Source: Cytophagales bacterium (GTDB lineage: Bacteria; Bacteroidota; Bacteroidia; Cytophagales; JAAEPT01). From it: 6,120 nucleotides of DNA. A model generated the notes under the pieces. The model searched no databases. It was not told where the DNA came from and worked only from the letters and a program-made list of their open reading frames with translations. The position numbers and the translations under genes were made by a program. The stretch lies in assembly GCA_011524675.1 (NCBI GenBank), contig WTJX01000379.1, forward strand, positions 1 to 6,120. Reading direction: 5' to 3'. The first letter of the stretch is position 1. Every line of letters begins with the position of its first letter. Positions 1 to 5,458 of the stretch are shown one piece after another.

Positions 1-604
1 TTGGGAAGGTATCTAACCACTTTTTGTATAGCGGTGTATATACTTCTGCTGGTACAATGGCGTTGACACGAATCTCATATTTCAACAGCTCTACCGCCCA
101 CTCTCTCGTTAACGATAGTTGTGCTCCCTTAGAAGCAGCGTAGCCAGACGTTCCTCCTTGTCCTGTGGTAGCTGTTTTGGAACTGATGTTGATGATAGAT
201 CCTTTCGTTTCTTTGAGGTAAGGCACTGCATAGTGCGCTAGGTAGTAATAGTGGTATAGGTTTTTACTCATAGAACTCAAAAAGTCCTCTGGACTTCCAT
301 TTTCTAAGCCTACAGAATCATTTACTCCTGCATTATTGACTAGACCGTCTATTTTACCATATTTCTTAACTACTTCCTCGATGGAGGATTGACAGCTTTC
401 GGGTGTACCTAGTTCTTTGGTAATATTGTAGGCATCGCCTCCATTTTCTTTGAACTTGGCAACTAGTGCGGTAGCCGTTTTTTCATCTCTACCGACAATG
501 ACTGGGATAGCTCCTTCTGCGTGAATAGCTTCACATATCCCTTGTCCTATTCCTTTTGAACCACCCGTTACGATGATTACTTTGTCTTTCAATCCTAAAT
601 CCAT
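1..604 (-). CDS. Short-chain dehydrogenase, probable L-fucose dehydrogenase (partial, 3' end outside window)
   Basis: This is a classical Rossmann-fold short-chain dehydrogenase. It would oxidise the sugar at C1 to its lactone, the first step of the pathway, in the cytoplasm. The 201 residues visible run from ATG at 604. They include the cofactor loop TGGSKGIG (13-20), NNAG (90-93), and the catalytic Ser141/142, Tyr155 and Lys159. Arg39 after beta strand 2 (VGRD) suggests NADP rather than NAD, which is inference. The segments NAGVNDSVGLE, NISSKTATTGQGGTSGYAA and VPAEVYTPLY recall the L-fucose dehydrogenases of Burkholderia and Xanthomonas fucose loci; this is from memory, not a search. The family is about 255-260 residues long, so some 55 residues are cut off by the window edge. 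It lies 87 bases downstream of the lactonase gene, its expected partner. L-galactose or D-arabinose are plausible alternative substrates. The fold is certain and the substrate is probable. Confidence 0.85.
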   Translation of the reverse strand, partial: MDLGLKDKVIIVTGGSKGIGQGICEAIHAEGAIPVIVGRDEKTATALVAKFKENGGDAYNITKELGTPESCQSSIEEVVKKYGKIDGLVNNAGVNDSVGLENGSPEDFLSSMSKNLYHYYYLAHYAVPYLKETKGSIINISSKTATTGQGGTSGYAASKGAQLSLTREWAVELLKYEIRVNAIVPAEVYTPLYKKWLDTFP

Positions 605-656
605 CTTTGGATAATTTTAAATTTTCTTTGTTTAGTACTAATTTTCTTGTTCACAC

Positions 657-685
657 GAATATGGAGTGAAAACTCAACCATATTC
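657..685. repeat. Stem-loop in the gap between lactonase and first dehydrogenase
   Basis: GAATATG (657-663) pairs with CATATTC (679-685). Inside it, GAGT (664-667) pairs with ACTC (672-675) around a GAAA loop when read on the plus strand, leaving AAC bulged. No T-run follows on the minus strand, so it is not a standard intrinsic terminator. It could be a protein-binding palindrome or an mRNA-processing or stability hairpin between two operon genes. The function is unknown. The GAGT...ACTC core recurs in the palindrome at 3686-3704. Confidence 0.5.
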
Positions 686-691
686 TGTAGC

Positions 692-1537
692 CTAACTATT
701 GCTAATAGGCAATTGATAAAAATCTAAGGCGTTTTTTCCTGTGATAAGGTTTTGCTCTTCTTGAGATAGCTTTGAGATAAACTCCAATACGATATTCATG
801 GCTTGCTCGTAGCTTGCAGCTAGTTTACAGACAGGCCAGTCAGAACCGATCATGAGTCTTTCAGGACCAAAAGCTTCCAAAACGACTTCCAAATATGGTG
901 AGAAATCTGAGTTCTTCCAAGTTTTCCAGTCCGCTTCGGTAGGTAAGCCCGATAATTTGCAGCTTACATGCTCATATTTGGCAAGTGCTTTCATGCCTTT
1001 TGCCCAATTGTCTATCTCTCCTTTACCAATTCCTGCGGGCTTGGCAATGTGGTCGATAACCAATCGGTGATCGGGTAGTTGCTGTACAAACTTTTCTGCT
1101 ACCTCCAAATGCTTTTCAAAAATGAGGATATCGTAAGCCAAATTATGTTCCTGCAATTTTTTTACTCCTGCCACAAAGTCTGGCTGGATCAGAAAGTTGA
1201 TGTCTGGCTCGTCTTGTACGATATGCCTTACACCTACAAAGTTGGGATGTGAAGCATATTGTGCTAACTGCTCATCTAATGCAGAAGATTTCAAATCCAA
1301 CCATCCTACTACACCAGCAATATGTGCATTGTCTTCTGCCAGTTTGAGTAAAAAATCGTTTTCTACTAAGTTCTGTCTTGCCTGTACTGCTACGGCATAG
1401 TCAAAACCGAGCTTGTCCATTTCTTTTTTAGAATCTTCCGCCAGAAAGCTCTGCTTTATCACTTTCAGATCGTCTGTGATCCAAGCATACTCTTCTGCCG
1501 AATATTCCCAATAATGTTGGTGTGAATCTATTTTCAT
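692..1537 (-). CDS. Amidohydrolase-superfamily sugar lactonase, probable L-fuconolactonase
   Basis: This 281-residue protein belongs to the amidohydrolase family COG3618 (Amidohydro_2). It would open L-fucono-lactone to L-fuconate in the cytoplasm. The N-terminal DSHQHYW (4-10) supplies the metal-binding-type His6 and His8. Further landmarks are GVRH (102-105), DHIAKP (162-167, His163), KLSG (194-197) and GSDWPVC (231-237), whose Asp233 is the expected catalytic and metal residue. Length and motif order are normal for the family and nothing is missing. The start is ATG at 1537 and the stop is TAG at 692-694. AGGA sits just ahead of the start, too close for a standard ribosome site. It lies between the diketo-hydrolase and the C1 dehydrogenase genes, as expected for a lactonase in this pathway. 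Related enzymes act on rhamnono-, galactono- or 2-pyrone-type lactones, so the exact lactone rests on context. Confidence 0.87.
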   Translation of the reverse strand: MKIDSHQHYWEYSAEEYAWITDDLKVIKQSFLAEDSKKEMDKLGFDYAVAVQARQNLVENDFLLKLAEDNAHIAGVVGWLDLKSSALDEQLAQYASHPNFVGVRHIVQDEPDINFLIQPDFVAGVKKLQEHNLAYDILIFEKHLEVAEKFVQQLPDHRLVIDHIAKPAGIGKGEIDNWAKGMKALAKYEHVSCKLSGLPTEADWKTWKNSDFSPYLEVVLEAFGPERLMIGSDWPVCKLAASYEQAMNIVLEFISKLSQEEQNLITGKNALDFYQLPISNS

Positions 1538-1543
1538 ATCCTA

Positions 1544-1578
1544 AAGTACAAAGTATCAAGTACAAAGTACTAAGTACA
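1544..1578. repeat. Five-copy 7-bp tandem repeat (AAGTACA type)
   Basis: Five consecutive heptamers read AAGTACA, AAGTATC, AAGTACA, AAGTACT, AAGTACA. They lie just upstream of the lactonase start. The array is partly complementary to the one at 1601-1628: 1552-1579 against 1601-1628 gives 28 paired positions with five mismatches, four of them C/T or A/G transitions. RNA from this gap could therefore fold into a long, weak hairpin with a loop of about 21 bases. The array resembles the short tandemly repeated repeats described in other phyla. No function is known. Confidence 0.75.
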
Positions 1579-1600
1579 GTATTGGGTAGAAGCCAATTCG

Positions 1601-1628
1601 TTGTACTTAATACCTTATACTTGGTACT
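1601..1628. repeat. Four-copy 7-bp tandem repeat, inverted partner of 1544-1578
   Basis: The heptamers are TTGTACT, TAATACC, TTATACT and TGGTACT. They begin six bases past the stop codon of the diketo-hydrolase gene in transcript direction. The flanking ATTCGTTGTACTTA is shared with the array at 2814-2847, which follows the stop of the other dehydrogenase. Two genes of the cluster therefore carry near-identical 3' tails. Confidence 0.75.
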
Positions 1629-1634
1629 ATTAAG

Positions 1635-2492
1635 TTATCCTTGGTATTTCTTTACATTTTGCTTAGACGTACCTAGTCCTTCGATACCTAGCTCCATTAC
1701 ATCTCCATCTTTCAAATATACTTGTGGGTCGTAACCGAAACCTACACCTTCTGGTGTTCCTGTAGAGATCACATCTCCTGGAAGCAATGACATGAATTGC
1801 GATAAGTAACTTACTACGTGCTGTACGTTGAAGATAAAGTCGTTCGTATTTCCGTTTTGGTGCTCATGACCGTTTACCTTTAACCATAGGTTCAAGTTGT
1901 TAGGGTCTTTTACTTCGTCTTTGGTCACCATGTATGGTCCTAGTGGAGCGAAAGTATCGCATGACTTACCTTTTACCCACTGTCCCGAACGCTCGATTTG
2001 GAACTCTCTTTCACTCACATCGTTGTGAAGCGCATATCCTGCTACATAGTCTAGTGCATCTTCTTCTGATACATAAGAAGCTTTTTTACCGATCACGACA
2101 GCAAGCTCTACTTCCCAGTCAGTTTTTACACTTCCCTTTGGAATGATGACATCGTCATTTGGTCCGATGATAGAAGAAGTAGCTTTGAAGAATACTACTG
2201 GCTCCTTAGGTACTTCCATACCACTCTCTTTGGCGTGGTTGAGGTAGTTCAATCCGATACAAATAATTTTTGAAGGACGAGCGATAGGACATCCCAAACG
2301 TACATCGTCACCTACTACTGGTGCAGTAGCTTCGTTTTCTGCTACCCACTTTTCAAGTCTTGCAAGACCATCAGTCTCAAAAAACTGCTCTGTATAGTCT
2401 TCGCCAAAAGCTGAAGTATCTATTTTTTTTCCGCTTGCTAGCTCTACTCCTGTTTTCTCTTTATTGAATTCTCCGAATCTTATTAGTTTCAT
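1635..2492 (-). CDS. Fumarylacetoacetate-hydrolase-family enzyme, probable 2,4-diketo-3-deoxy-L-fuconate hydrolase
   Basis: This 285-residue protein is a member of the FAH family. It would cleave the C-C bond of 2,4-diketo-3-deoxy-L-fuconate to pyruvate and L-lactate, the last pathway step, in the cytoplasm. A short N-terminal segment (1-70) precedes the FAH fold. IGLNY (79-83) is followed by His86. Glu127 and Glu129 in WEVELAVVIGK and Asp158 in HNDVSERE are the expected divalent-metal ligands. WVKGKSCDTFAPLGPY (172-187) and STGTPEGVG (243-251) line the active site. Length and motifs are normal. The start is ATG at 2492 with no clear Shine-Dalgarno, and the stop is TAA at 1635-1637. Automated annotation often calls such proteins ureidoglycolate lyase or 5-carboxymethyl-2-hydroxymuconate isomerase, but the sugar-acid neighbours argue for the diketo-deoxy sugar acid. 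The rhamnonate-derived isomer is an alternative. Confidence 0.87.
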   Translation of the reverse strand: MKLIRFGEFNKEKTGVELASGKKIDTSAFGEDYTEQFFETDGLARLEKWVAENEATAPVVGDDVRLGCPIARPSKIICIGLNYLNHAKESGMEVPKEPVVFFKATSSIIGPNDDVIIPKGSVKTDWEVELAVVIGKKASYVSEEDALDYVAGYALHNDVSEREFQIERSGQWVKGKSCDTFAPLGPYMVTKDEVKDPNNLNLWLKVNGHEHQNGNTNDFIFNVQHVVSYLSQFMSLLPGDVISTGTPEGVGFGYDPQVYLKDGDVMELGIEGLGTSKQNVKKYQG

Positions 2493-2500
2493 TTTATTTG

Positions 2501-2558
2501 GCTATGCGCTATTCGCTATGAGGCTTGCGTTTTTTAACATTCCTCTAGCTTCTAGCTA
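2501..2558. repeat. 7-bp tandem repeats upstream of the diketo-hydrolase gene (GCTATNN and CTAGCTN types)
   Basis: Three heptamers, GCTATGC, GCTATTC and GCTATGA (2501-2521), lie 8 bases upstream of the start at 2492. A pair, CTAGCTT and CTAGCTA, follows at 2545-2558. The unit sequences differ from the TACT arrays but the 7-bp period is the same. GCTATTCGCT (2508-2517) is the exact reverse complement of AGCGAATAGC (2756-2765) inside the structured element of the same gap. Confidence 0.55.
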
Positions 2559-2630
2559 TTTTTAAAATTTGATTTAATCTTAATGATACTATATGTATCT
2601 TTTTATTCCTACTTTATCATCTTGTGAAAT

Positions 2631-2785
2631 CTTGCGTTAGGGATAGAAGCCATGTACTCACCCCGCAGTCTGGCTAGTTACTAAACTGACCTTTAAGAGG
2701 TCAGTTCTTAACGTAACTTCCTCCTTTTTTGCCCCTCAAAGGGCAAAAAAGATACAGCGAATAGCCCGACCCGAAGGGAACGCCC
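2631..2785 (+). repeat. Structured intergenic element, possible dispersed Bacteroidota repeat or ncRNA
   Basis: The 355-base gap 2493-2847 has no credible gene; this element is its main content. On the plus strand a closing stem GCGTT (2634-2638)/AACGC (2779-2783) and GGG (2640-2642)/CCC (2765-2767) encloses several local stems. These are AGCCA/TGGCT (2648-2652/2671-2675), the 9-bp AACTGACCT/AGGTCAGTT (2684-2692/2698-2706) and the 10-bp TTTTTTGCCC/GGGCAAAAAA (2725-2734/2741-2750). Next to the closing stem is CCC-GAA-GGG (2770-2778). From memory, the boundary sequences TTAGGGATAGAAGC and GATACAGCGAATAGCCCGAC resemble an element scattered between genes in many Bacteroidota genomes. I cannot name it or confirm it here. 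The plus strand is chosen from that resemblance; on it the element runs against the operon. Confidence 0.45.
2684..2706. repeat. Perfect 9-bp hairpin inside the intergenic element
   Basis: AACTGACCT and AGGTCAGTT flank a TTAAG loop. Outside them, GTTA (2677-2680) can pair with TAAC (2709-2712). No T-run follows directly in either direction, so it is not a standard intrinsic terminator. It is the strongest local stem of the gap and probably one arm of the larger structure. Confidence 0.6.
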
Positions 2786-2818
2786 TAAGATAAAAAAGTA
2801 AGATTATGTTAGCATTCG

Positions 2819-2846
2819 TTGTACTTAGTACTTAATACTTTGTACT
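2819..2846. repeat. Four-copy 7-bp tandem repeat (TNRTACT type) after the second dehydrogenase
   Basis: The heptamers are TTGTACT, TAGTACT, TAATACT and TTGTACT. In transcript direction they begin two bases past the TAG stop of the dehydrogenase at 2848. This array and its flank repeat the arrangement found after the diketo-hydrolase stop at 1601-1628. Confidence 0.75.
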
Positions 2847-2847
2847 T

Positions 2848-3630
2848 CTAGTTGTTCAAAGTTACAAAACCTCCGTCGATAGGATAGTTACAACCTGTAA
2901 TGAATCCTGACTCATCTGCACATAAGTATAGTGCTAGATACGCCATCTCATCTGGTTTACCCATTCTTCCGATCGGTTGTGTCTTAGAAAGCTTTTCAAA
3001 CATTTCTTTTTCTTGCCCTGGGTAGGTTTTCGCTAAGAAACCATCTACAAAAGGAGTATGTACCCTTCCCGGTGCAATACAGTTACAACGGATGTTGTCT
3101 TCGATATAGTCTTTGGCTACCGAGTAAGTCATCGTCAAAGCAGCACCTTTACTCATAGAGTAAGCAAAACGATCTTTGATTCCTACGCTTGATGCTACAG
3201 AAGCAAGGTTCAAGATAGCACCACCACCACTGGCTTTCATTTTTTCTACGCCAGACTGCAAACAGTTGTAGATACCTTTGATGTTGACATTGTAGATTCT
3301 ATCCATATCAGCTTCGCTCGTATTTTCTACATTTCCGATATGTGCGATTCCTGCATTGTTTACCAAGATGTCTAAGCCCTTATCTTGTGCAAAGATTTTG
3401 TCGAACGCTTCTTTTACATTCTCCTGATTGCTTACATCACAAGCGATGGCTTCTGCTTTTCCTCCATCTTTGGCAATAATGTCTAAGGTCGCCTGCGCTG
3501 ACTCTGCTGTCAAGTCTAAGACATATACTTTTGCTCCTTGCTTTGCAAAAAGGGTACAGATACTCTGTCCGATACCACTACCGCCACCTGTTACCGCAGC
3601 TACTTTTCCTGTTAAATCAAATACTCCCAT
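2848..3630 (-). CDS. Short-chain dehydrogenase, probable 2-keto-3-deoxy-L-fuconate dehydrogenase
   Basis: This complete 260-residue classical short-chain dehydrogenase would oxidise C4 of 2-keto-3-deoxy-L-fuconate to the 2,4-diketo acid, the substrate of the neighbouring FAH-family hydrolase. The cofactor loop is TGGGSGIG (14-21). Asp39 at the end of beta 2 (VLDL) predicts NAD. NNAG is at 91-94 and the catalytic set is Asn116, Ser144, Tyr157 and Lys161, all with normal spacing. IRCNCIAPGRVHTPFVDGF (180-198) recalls the BDH2/DHRS6-like branch of the superfamily and sugar-acid dehydrogenases, from memory. The start is ATG at 3630 with an AT-rich leader and no clear Shine-Dalgarno; the stop is TAG at 2848-2850. 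Automated annotation may call it L-fucose dehydrogenase or a generic SDR. The gene at 1-604 fits the C1 step better because its motifs match known fucose dehydrogenases, which leaves this one for the C4 step. That assignment is inference. Confidence 0.85.
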   Translation of the reverse strand: MGVFDLTGKVAAVTGGGSGIGQSICTLFAKQGAKVYVLDLTAESAQATLDIIAKDGGKAEAIACDVSNQENVKEAFDKIFAQDKGLDILVNNAGIAHIGNVENTSEADMDRIYNVNIKGIYNCLQSGVEKMKASGGGAILNLASVASSVGIKDRFAYSMSKGAALTMTYSVAKDYIEDNIRCNCIAPGRVHTPFVDGFLAKTYPGQEKEMFEKLSKTQPIGRMGKPDEMAYLALYLCADESGFITGCNYPIDGGFVTLNN

Positions 3631-3685
3631 GATTGAGATTTACGTTATTTATATTGTTTTTTGGATTACTCCATTTCAAACTAAC

Positions 3686-3704
3686 ATAGAGTGCGACACT
3701 CTAT
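3686..3704. promoter_or_regulatory. Perfect 8-bp palindrome, candidate operator or hairpin
   Basis: ATAGAGTG and CACTCTAT flank CGA in the 162-base gap between the dehydratase and the dehydrogenase. On the minus strand it sits between TTGG (3706-3709) and TTAGTTTG (3677-3684), which is one mismatch from the Bacteroidota -7 consensus TAnnTTTG. The roughly 21-bp separation is compatible with a promoter whose spacer is the palindrome. This is suggestive only. It does not resemble the palindrome before the TetR gene. Confidence 0.4.
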
Positions 3705-3707
3705 ACC

Positions 3708-3739
3708 AATGAAGAAATGAAGAAATTAAAAAATGAAGT
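3708..3739. repeat. Four-unit 8-bp tandem repeat (AATGAAGA type)
   Basis: The units are AATGAAGA, AATGAAGA, AATTAAAA and AATGAAGT. Related units in inverted orientation continue from 3762 to the dehydratase stop at 3793, which gives the gap its inverted-repeat character. It is the 8-bp counterpart of the 7-bp arrays elsewhere in the window. Confidence 0.6.
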
Positions 3740-3775
3740 TTGGGATAGTGCATATCCCTCATTCATTTTTTAATT
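3724..3775 (-). terminator. Long hairpin after the dehydratase gene, possible weak terminator or attenuator
   Basis: A 14-bp perfect outer arm pair (AATTAAAAAATGAA at 3724-3737, TTCATTTTTTAATT at 3762-3775) encloses an inner stem GGGATA (3742-3747)/TATCCC (3753-3758) with a 5-base loop. On the minus strand it starts 17 bases past the dehydratase stop. The inner stem is followed after a few bases by a T-rich arm, as in a terminator. The stem is short and AT-rich and the structure is nearly symmetric, so it could act in either direction or only protect mRNA ends. Confidence 0.35.
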
Positions 3776-3792
3776 GTTTTAATTATTTCATT

Positions 3793-5439
3793 TTACAAAG
3801 ATACTCCCCTCTTCCACGGAATGAAGTCGTCTTGTCCAAGCTTCATGGCTTTAGTTTGTTTGTTACCACTAGCTACTTCTATGATGTAGTCGATGGTTTC
3901 TTCTGCCATTTCAGGAATAGACTTTTCTCCTGTAATGATCTTACCTGCGTTAAGGTCAATGATTTCTGGCATACGCTCTACCAAGCTTTCGTTGCTGGCT
4001 ACCTTCACTACTGGCGTTACAGGGTTACCTGTAGGTGTACCTAGCCCAGTCGTAAATAAGATGATGTTTGCCCCTGATGCTGCTAGTGCCGTAGTTGACT
4101 CTACATCATTACCTGGCGTACACAAAAGGTTGAGACCAGACGTTTGCAATTGCTCTGTATAGTCCAATACCCCAGAAACTGGTGCTGCTCCTCCTTTTTT
4201 GGCTGCTCCTGCAGATTTGATAGCATCAGTAATTAGTCCATCTTTGATGTTCCCTGGCGATGGGTTCATGTCAAAACCTGAACCTGCCTCTTCTGCTTTC
4301 TTTTCGTAAGCTCTCTGTATTTTGATGAATTTGTTAGCAATATCTTCCGTTTCACAACGGTCAATGATCTCTTGCTCTACACCGCATAGCTCTGGAAACT
4401 CTGCCAACATGGTTGCTGCGCCTAGCTCTACCAACATATCCGATACATAACCCAACATAGGGTTTGCAGAGATACCCGAGAACCCGTCTGAACCACCACA
4501 CTCAAGACCTACAGCTAGCTTGCTTAGTGGCGCAGGCTGTCTTTCTTGTTTGTTTACTTCTATCAGCTCTACAAACGTTTGCTTGATAGCATCTTCGATC
4601 AATTGCTCTTCTGATTGTGCTTTTTGCTGCTCAAATACCAACATAGGCTTATCAAAAGAAGGATTGCTTTTGTACAAGAAGTCTTTCATGATGTCTACTT
4701 GTGCGTGCTGACATCCAAGGCTCAATACAGTTACCCCTGCTACATTAGGATGGTTTACATAACCTGCCAACAATGCACATAGTGCGTCAGAATCTTGTCT
4801 TGTACCGCCACAACCTCCGTGGTGCGTCAAAAACTTGATGCCGTCGATGTTAGGAAACAATGGGTTGACTACAGGAATATCTTCCGAAGTGAATGAAGAA
4901 GACAAAAGCGCGTCTTTGTCTGCTCCTCCTTTGTATTGCGCTACCAATTGCTCGGCAAAGCTTACATATTTTTCTTTGGTATCGTAACCTAAGCCTTTGA
5001 TGAGGGCTTTTTTGATCACTTCGAGGTTTCTGTTTTCGCAGAACACCATCGGTACAAATATCCAGTAGTTGGCTGTACCTACAGCACCGTTAGAACGGTG
5101 GAAGCCGTTGAACGTTTTATCTTTCCACTTGCTTACCTCTGGCGCATCCCACTGGTAATTTCCTTGATAACCTTTGTATTCTTCGGCAGCGTGTACCGTA
5201 TTTTCTACCGTGATTTTTTCGCCTTTTGGCAAGTCGAACATGGCTGTTCCTACGACGATGCCATACATATAGAGCTTCTCTCCTTTGGCTACGGGCACAG
5301 TAGTAAATTTGTGCTTTTGCTCTACGGCAGTTTGTAAGGTGATTTCCTCACCATTGAAGGTGATAATATCACCCTTAGAAAGGTCTTTTAGTGCGACTAA
5401 AAGGTTATCCTTTTCATGAATTTTGATTACTTGTTGCAT
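3793..5439 (-). CDS. UxaA/altronate-dehydratase-family sugar-acid dehydratase, probable L-fuconate dehydratase
   Basis: This 548-residue protein belongs to the UxaA/GarD family of iron-dependent sugar-acid dehydratases. It would convert L-fuconate to 2-keto-3-deoxy-L-fuconate. An N-terminal SAF domain (about 1-85, with His43 in QKHKF) precedes the catalytic part. That part carries GAVGTANYW (118-126), THHGGCGG (205-212), LGCQHAQ (241-247), LECGGSDGFSGISANP (312-327), EFPELCGVE (347-355), NPSPGNIKDGL (392-402) and TPGND (441-445). It is somewhat longer than E. coli UxaA (about 495). The VHxHN signature expected near the SAF end appears as ITVEN, so its two histidines are missing. ATG at 5439 is preferred over an in-frame GTG at 5460, because MQQVIKIHEKDN begins like the family and GGAGGGAG (5451-5458) would then serve as ribosome site. 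C. jejuni has a split UxaA pair in its fucose locus, which supports the assignment. Altronate or galactarate are alternatives without support from these neighbours. Confidence 0.85.
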   Translation of the reverse strand: MQQVIKIHEKDNLLVALKDLSKGDIITFNGEEITLQTAVEQKHKFTTVPVAKGEKLYMYGIVVGTAMFDLPKGEKITVENTVHAAEEYKGYQGNYQWDAPEVSKWKDKTFNGFHRSNGAVGTANYWIFVPMVFCENRNLEVIKKALIKGLGYDTKEKYVSFAEQLVAQYKGGADKDALLSSSFTSEDIPVVNPLFPNIDGIKFLTHHGGCGGTRQDSDALCALLAGYVNHPNVAGVTVLSLGCQHAQVDIMKDFLYKSNPSFDKPMLVFEQQKAQSEEQLIEDAIKQTFVELIEVNKQERQPAPLSKLAVGLECGGSDGFSGISANPMLGYVSDMLVELGAATMLAEFPELCGVEQEIIDRCETEDIANKFIKIQRAYEKKAEEAGSGFDMNPSPGNIKDGLITDAIKSAGAAKKGGAAPVSGVLDYTEQLQTSGLNLLCTPGNDVESTTALAASGANIILFTTGLGTPTGNPVTPVVKVASNESLVERMPEIIDLNAGKIITGEKSIPEMAEETIDYIIEVASGNKQTKAMKLGQDDFIPWKRGVSL

Positions 5440-5450
5440 ATTATTAAAAA

Positions 5451-5458
5451 CTCCCTCC
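5451..5458 (-). promoter_or_regulatory. Ribosome binding site that favours the 5439 start
   Basis: GGAGGGAG lies 11 bases ahead of the ATG at 5439 and directly after the TetR stop at 5462-5464. It is the best Shine-Dalgarno match I noticed in the window. The spacing is slightly long, and Bacteroidota depend little on this signal, so it supports the start only moderately. It would sit inside the coding region if the GTG at 5460 were used. Confidence 0.45.

Noticed and set aside
1544..1628. CRISPR-like array or phage attachment site
   Set aside because: The units are 7 bp with no spacers, and no cas, integrase or tRNA gene is present.
2725..2750. TTTTTTGCCC/GGGCAAAAAA as an intrinsic terminator
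   Set aside because: On both strands the T-run precedes the GC stem and the A-run follows it, the reverse of a terminator. I keep it only as one arm of the structured element.
2508..2765. Insertion sequence bounded by 10-bp inverted repeats
   Set aside because: There is no transposase frame or target duplication, and the repeats are explained by the structured element and the heptamer array.
852..5337. Open frames of 60-100 codons on the plus strand, for example at 1197-1400, 3733-4044, 3893-4162 and 5098-5337
   Set aside because: They overlap well-supported minus-strand genes wholly or largely, are cysteine- and serine-rich as antisense translations often are, and match no family I know.
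1..5439. L-rhamnose oxidative pathway as the role of the cluster
   Set aside because: The C4 dehydrogenase and FAH hydrolase would fit, but the UxaA-type dehydratase and the fucose-dehydrogenase-like motifs of the 604 gene favour L-fucose. Not fully excluded.
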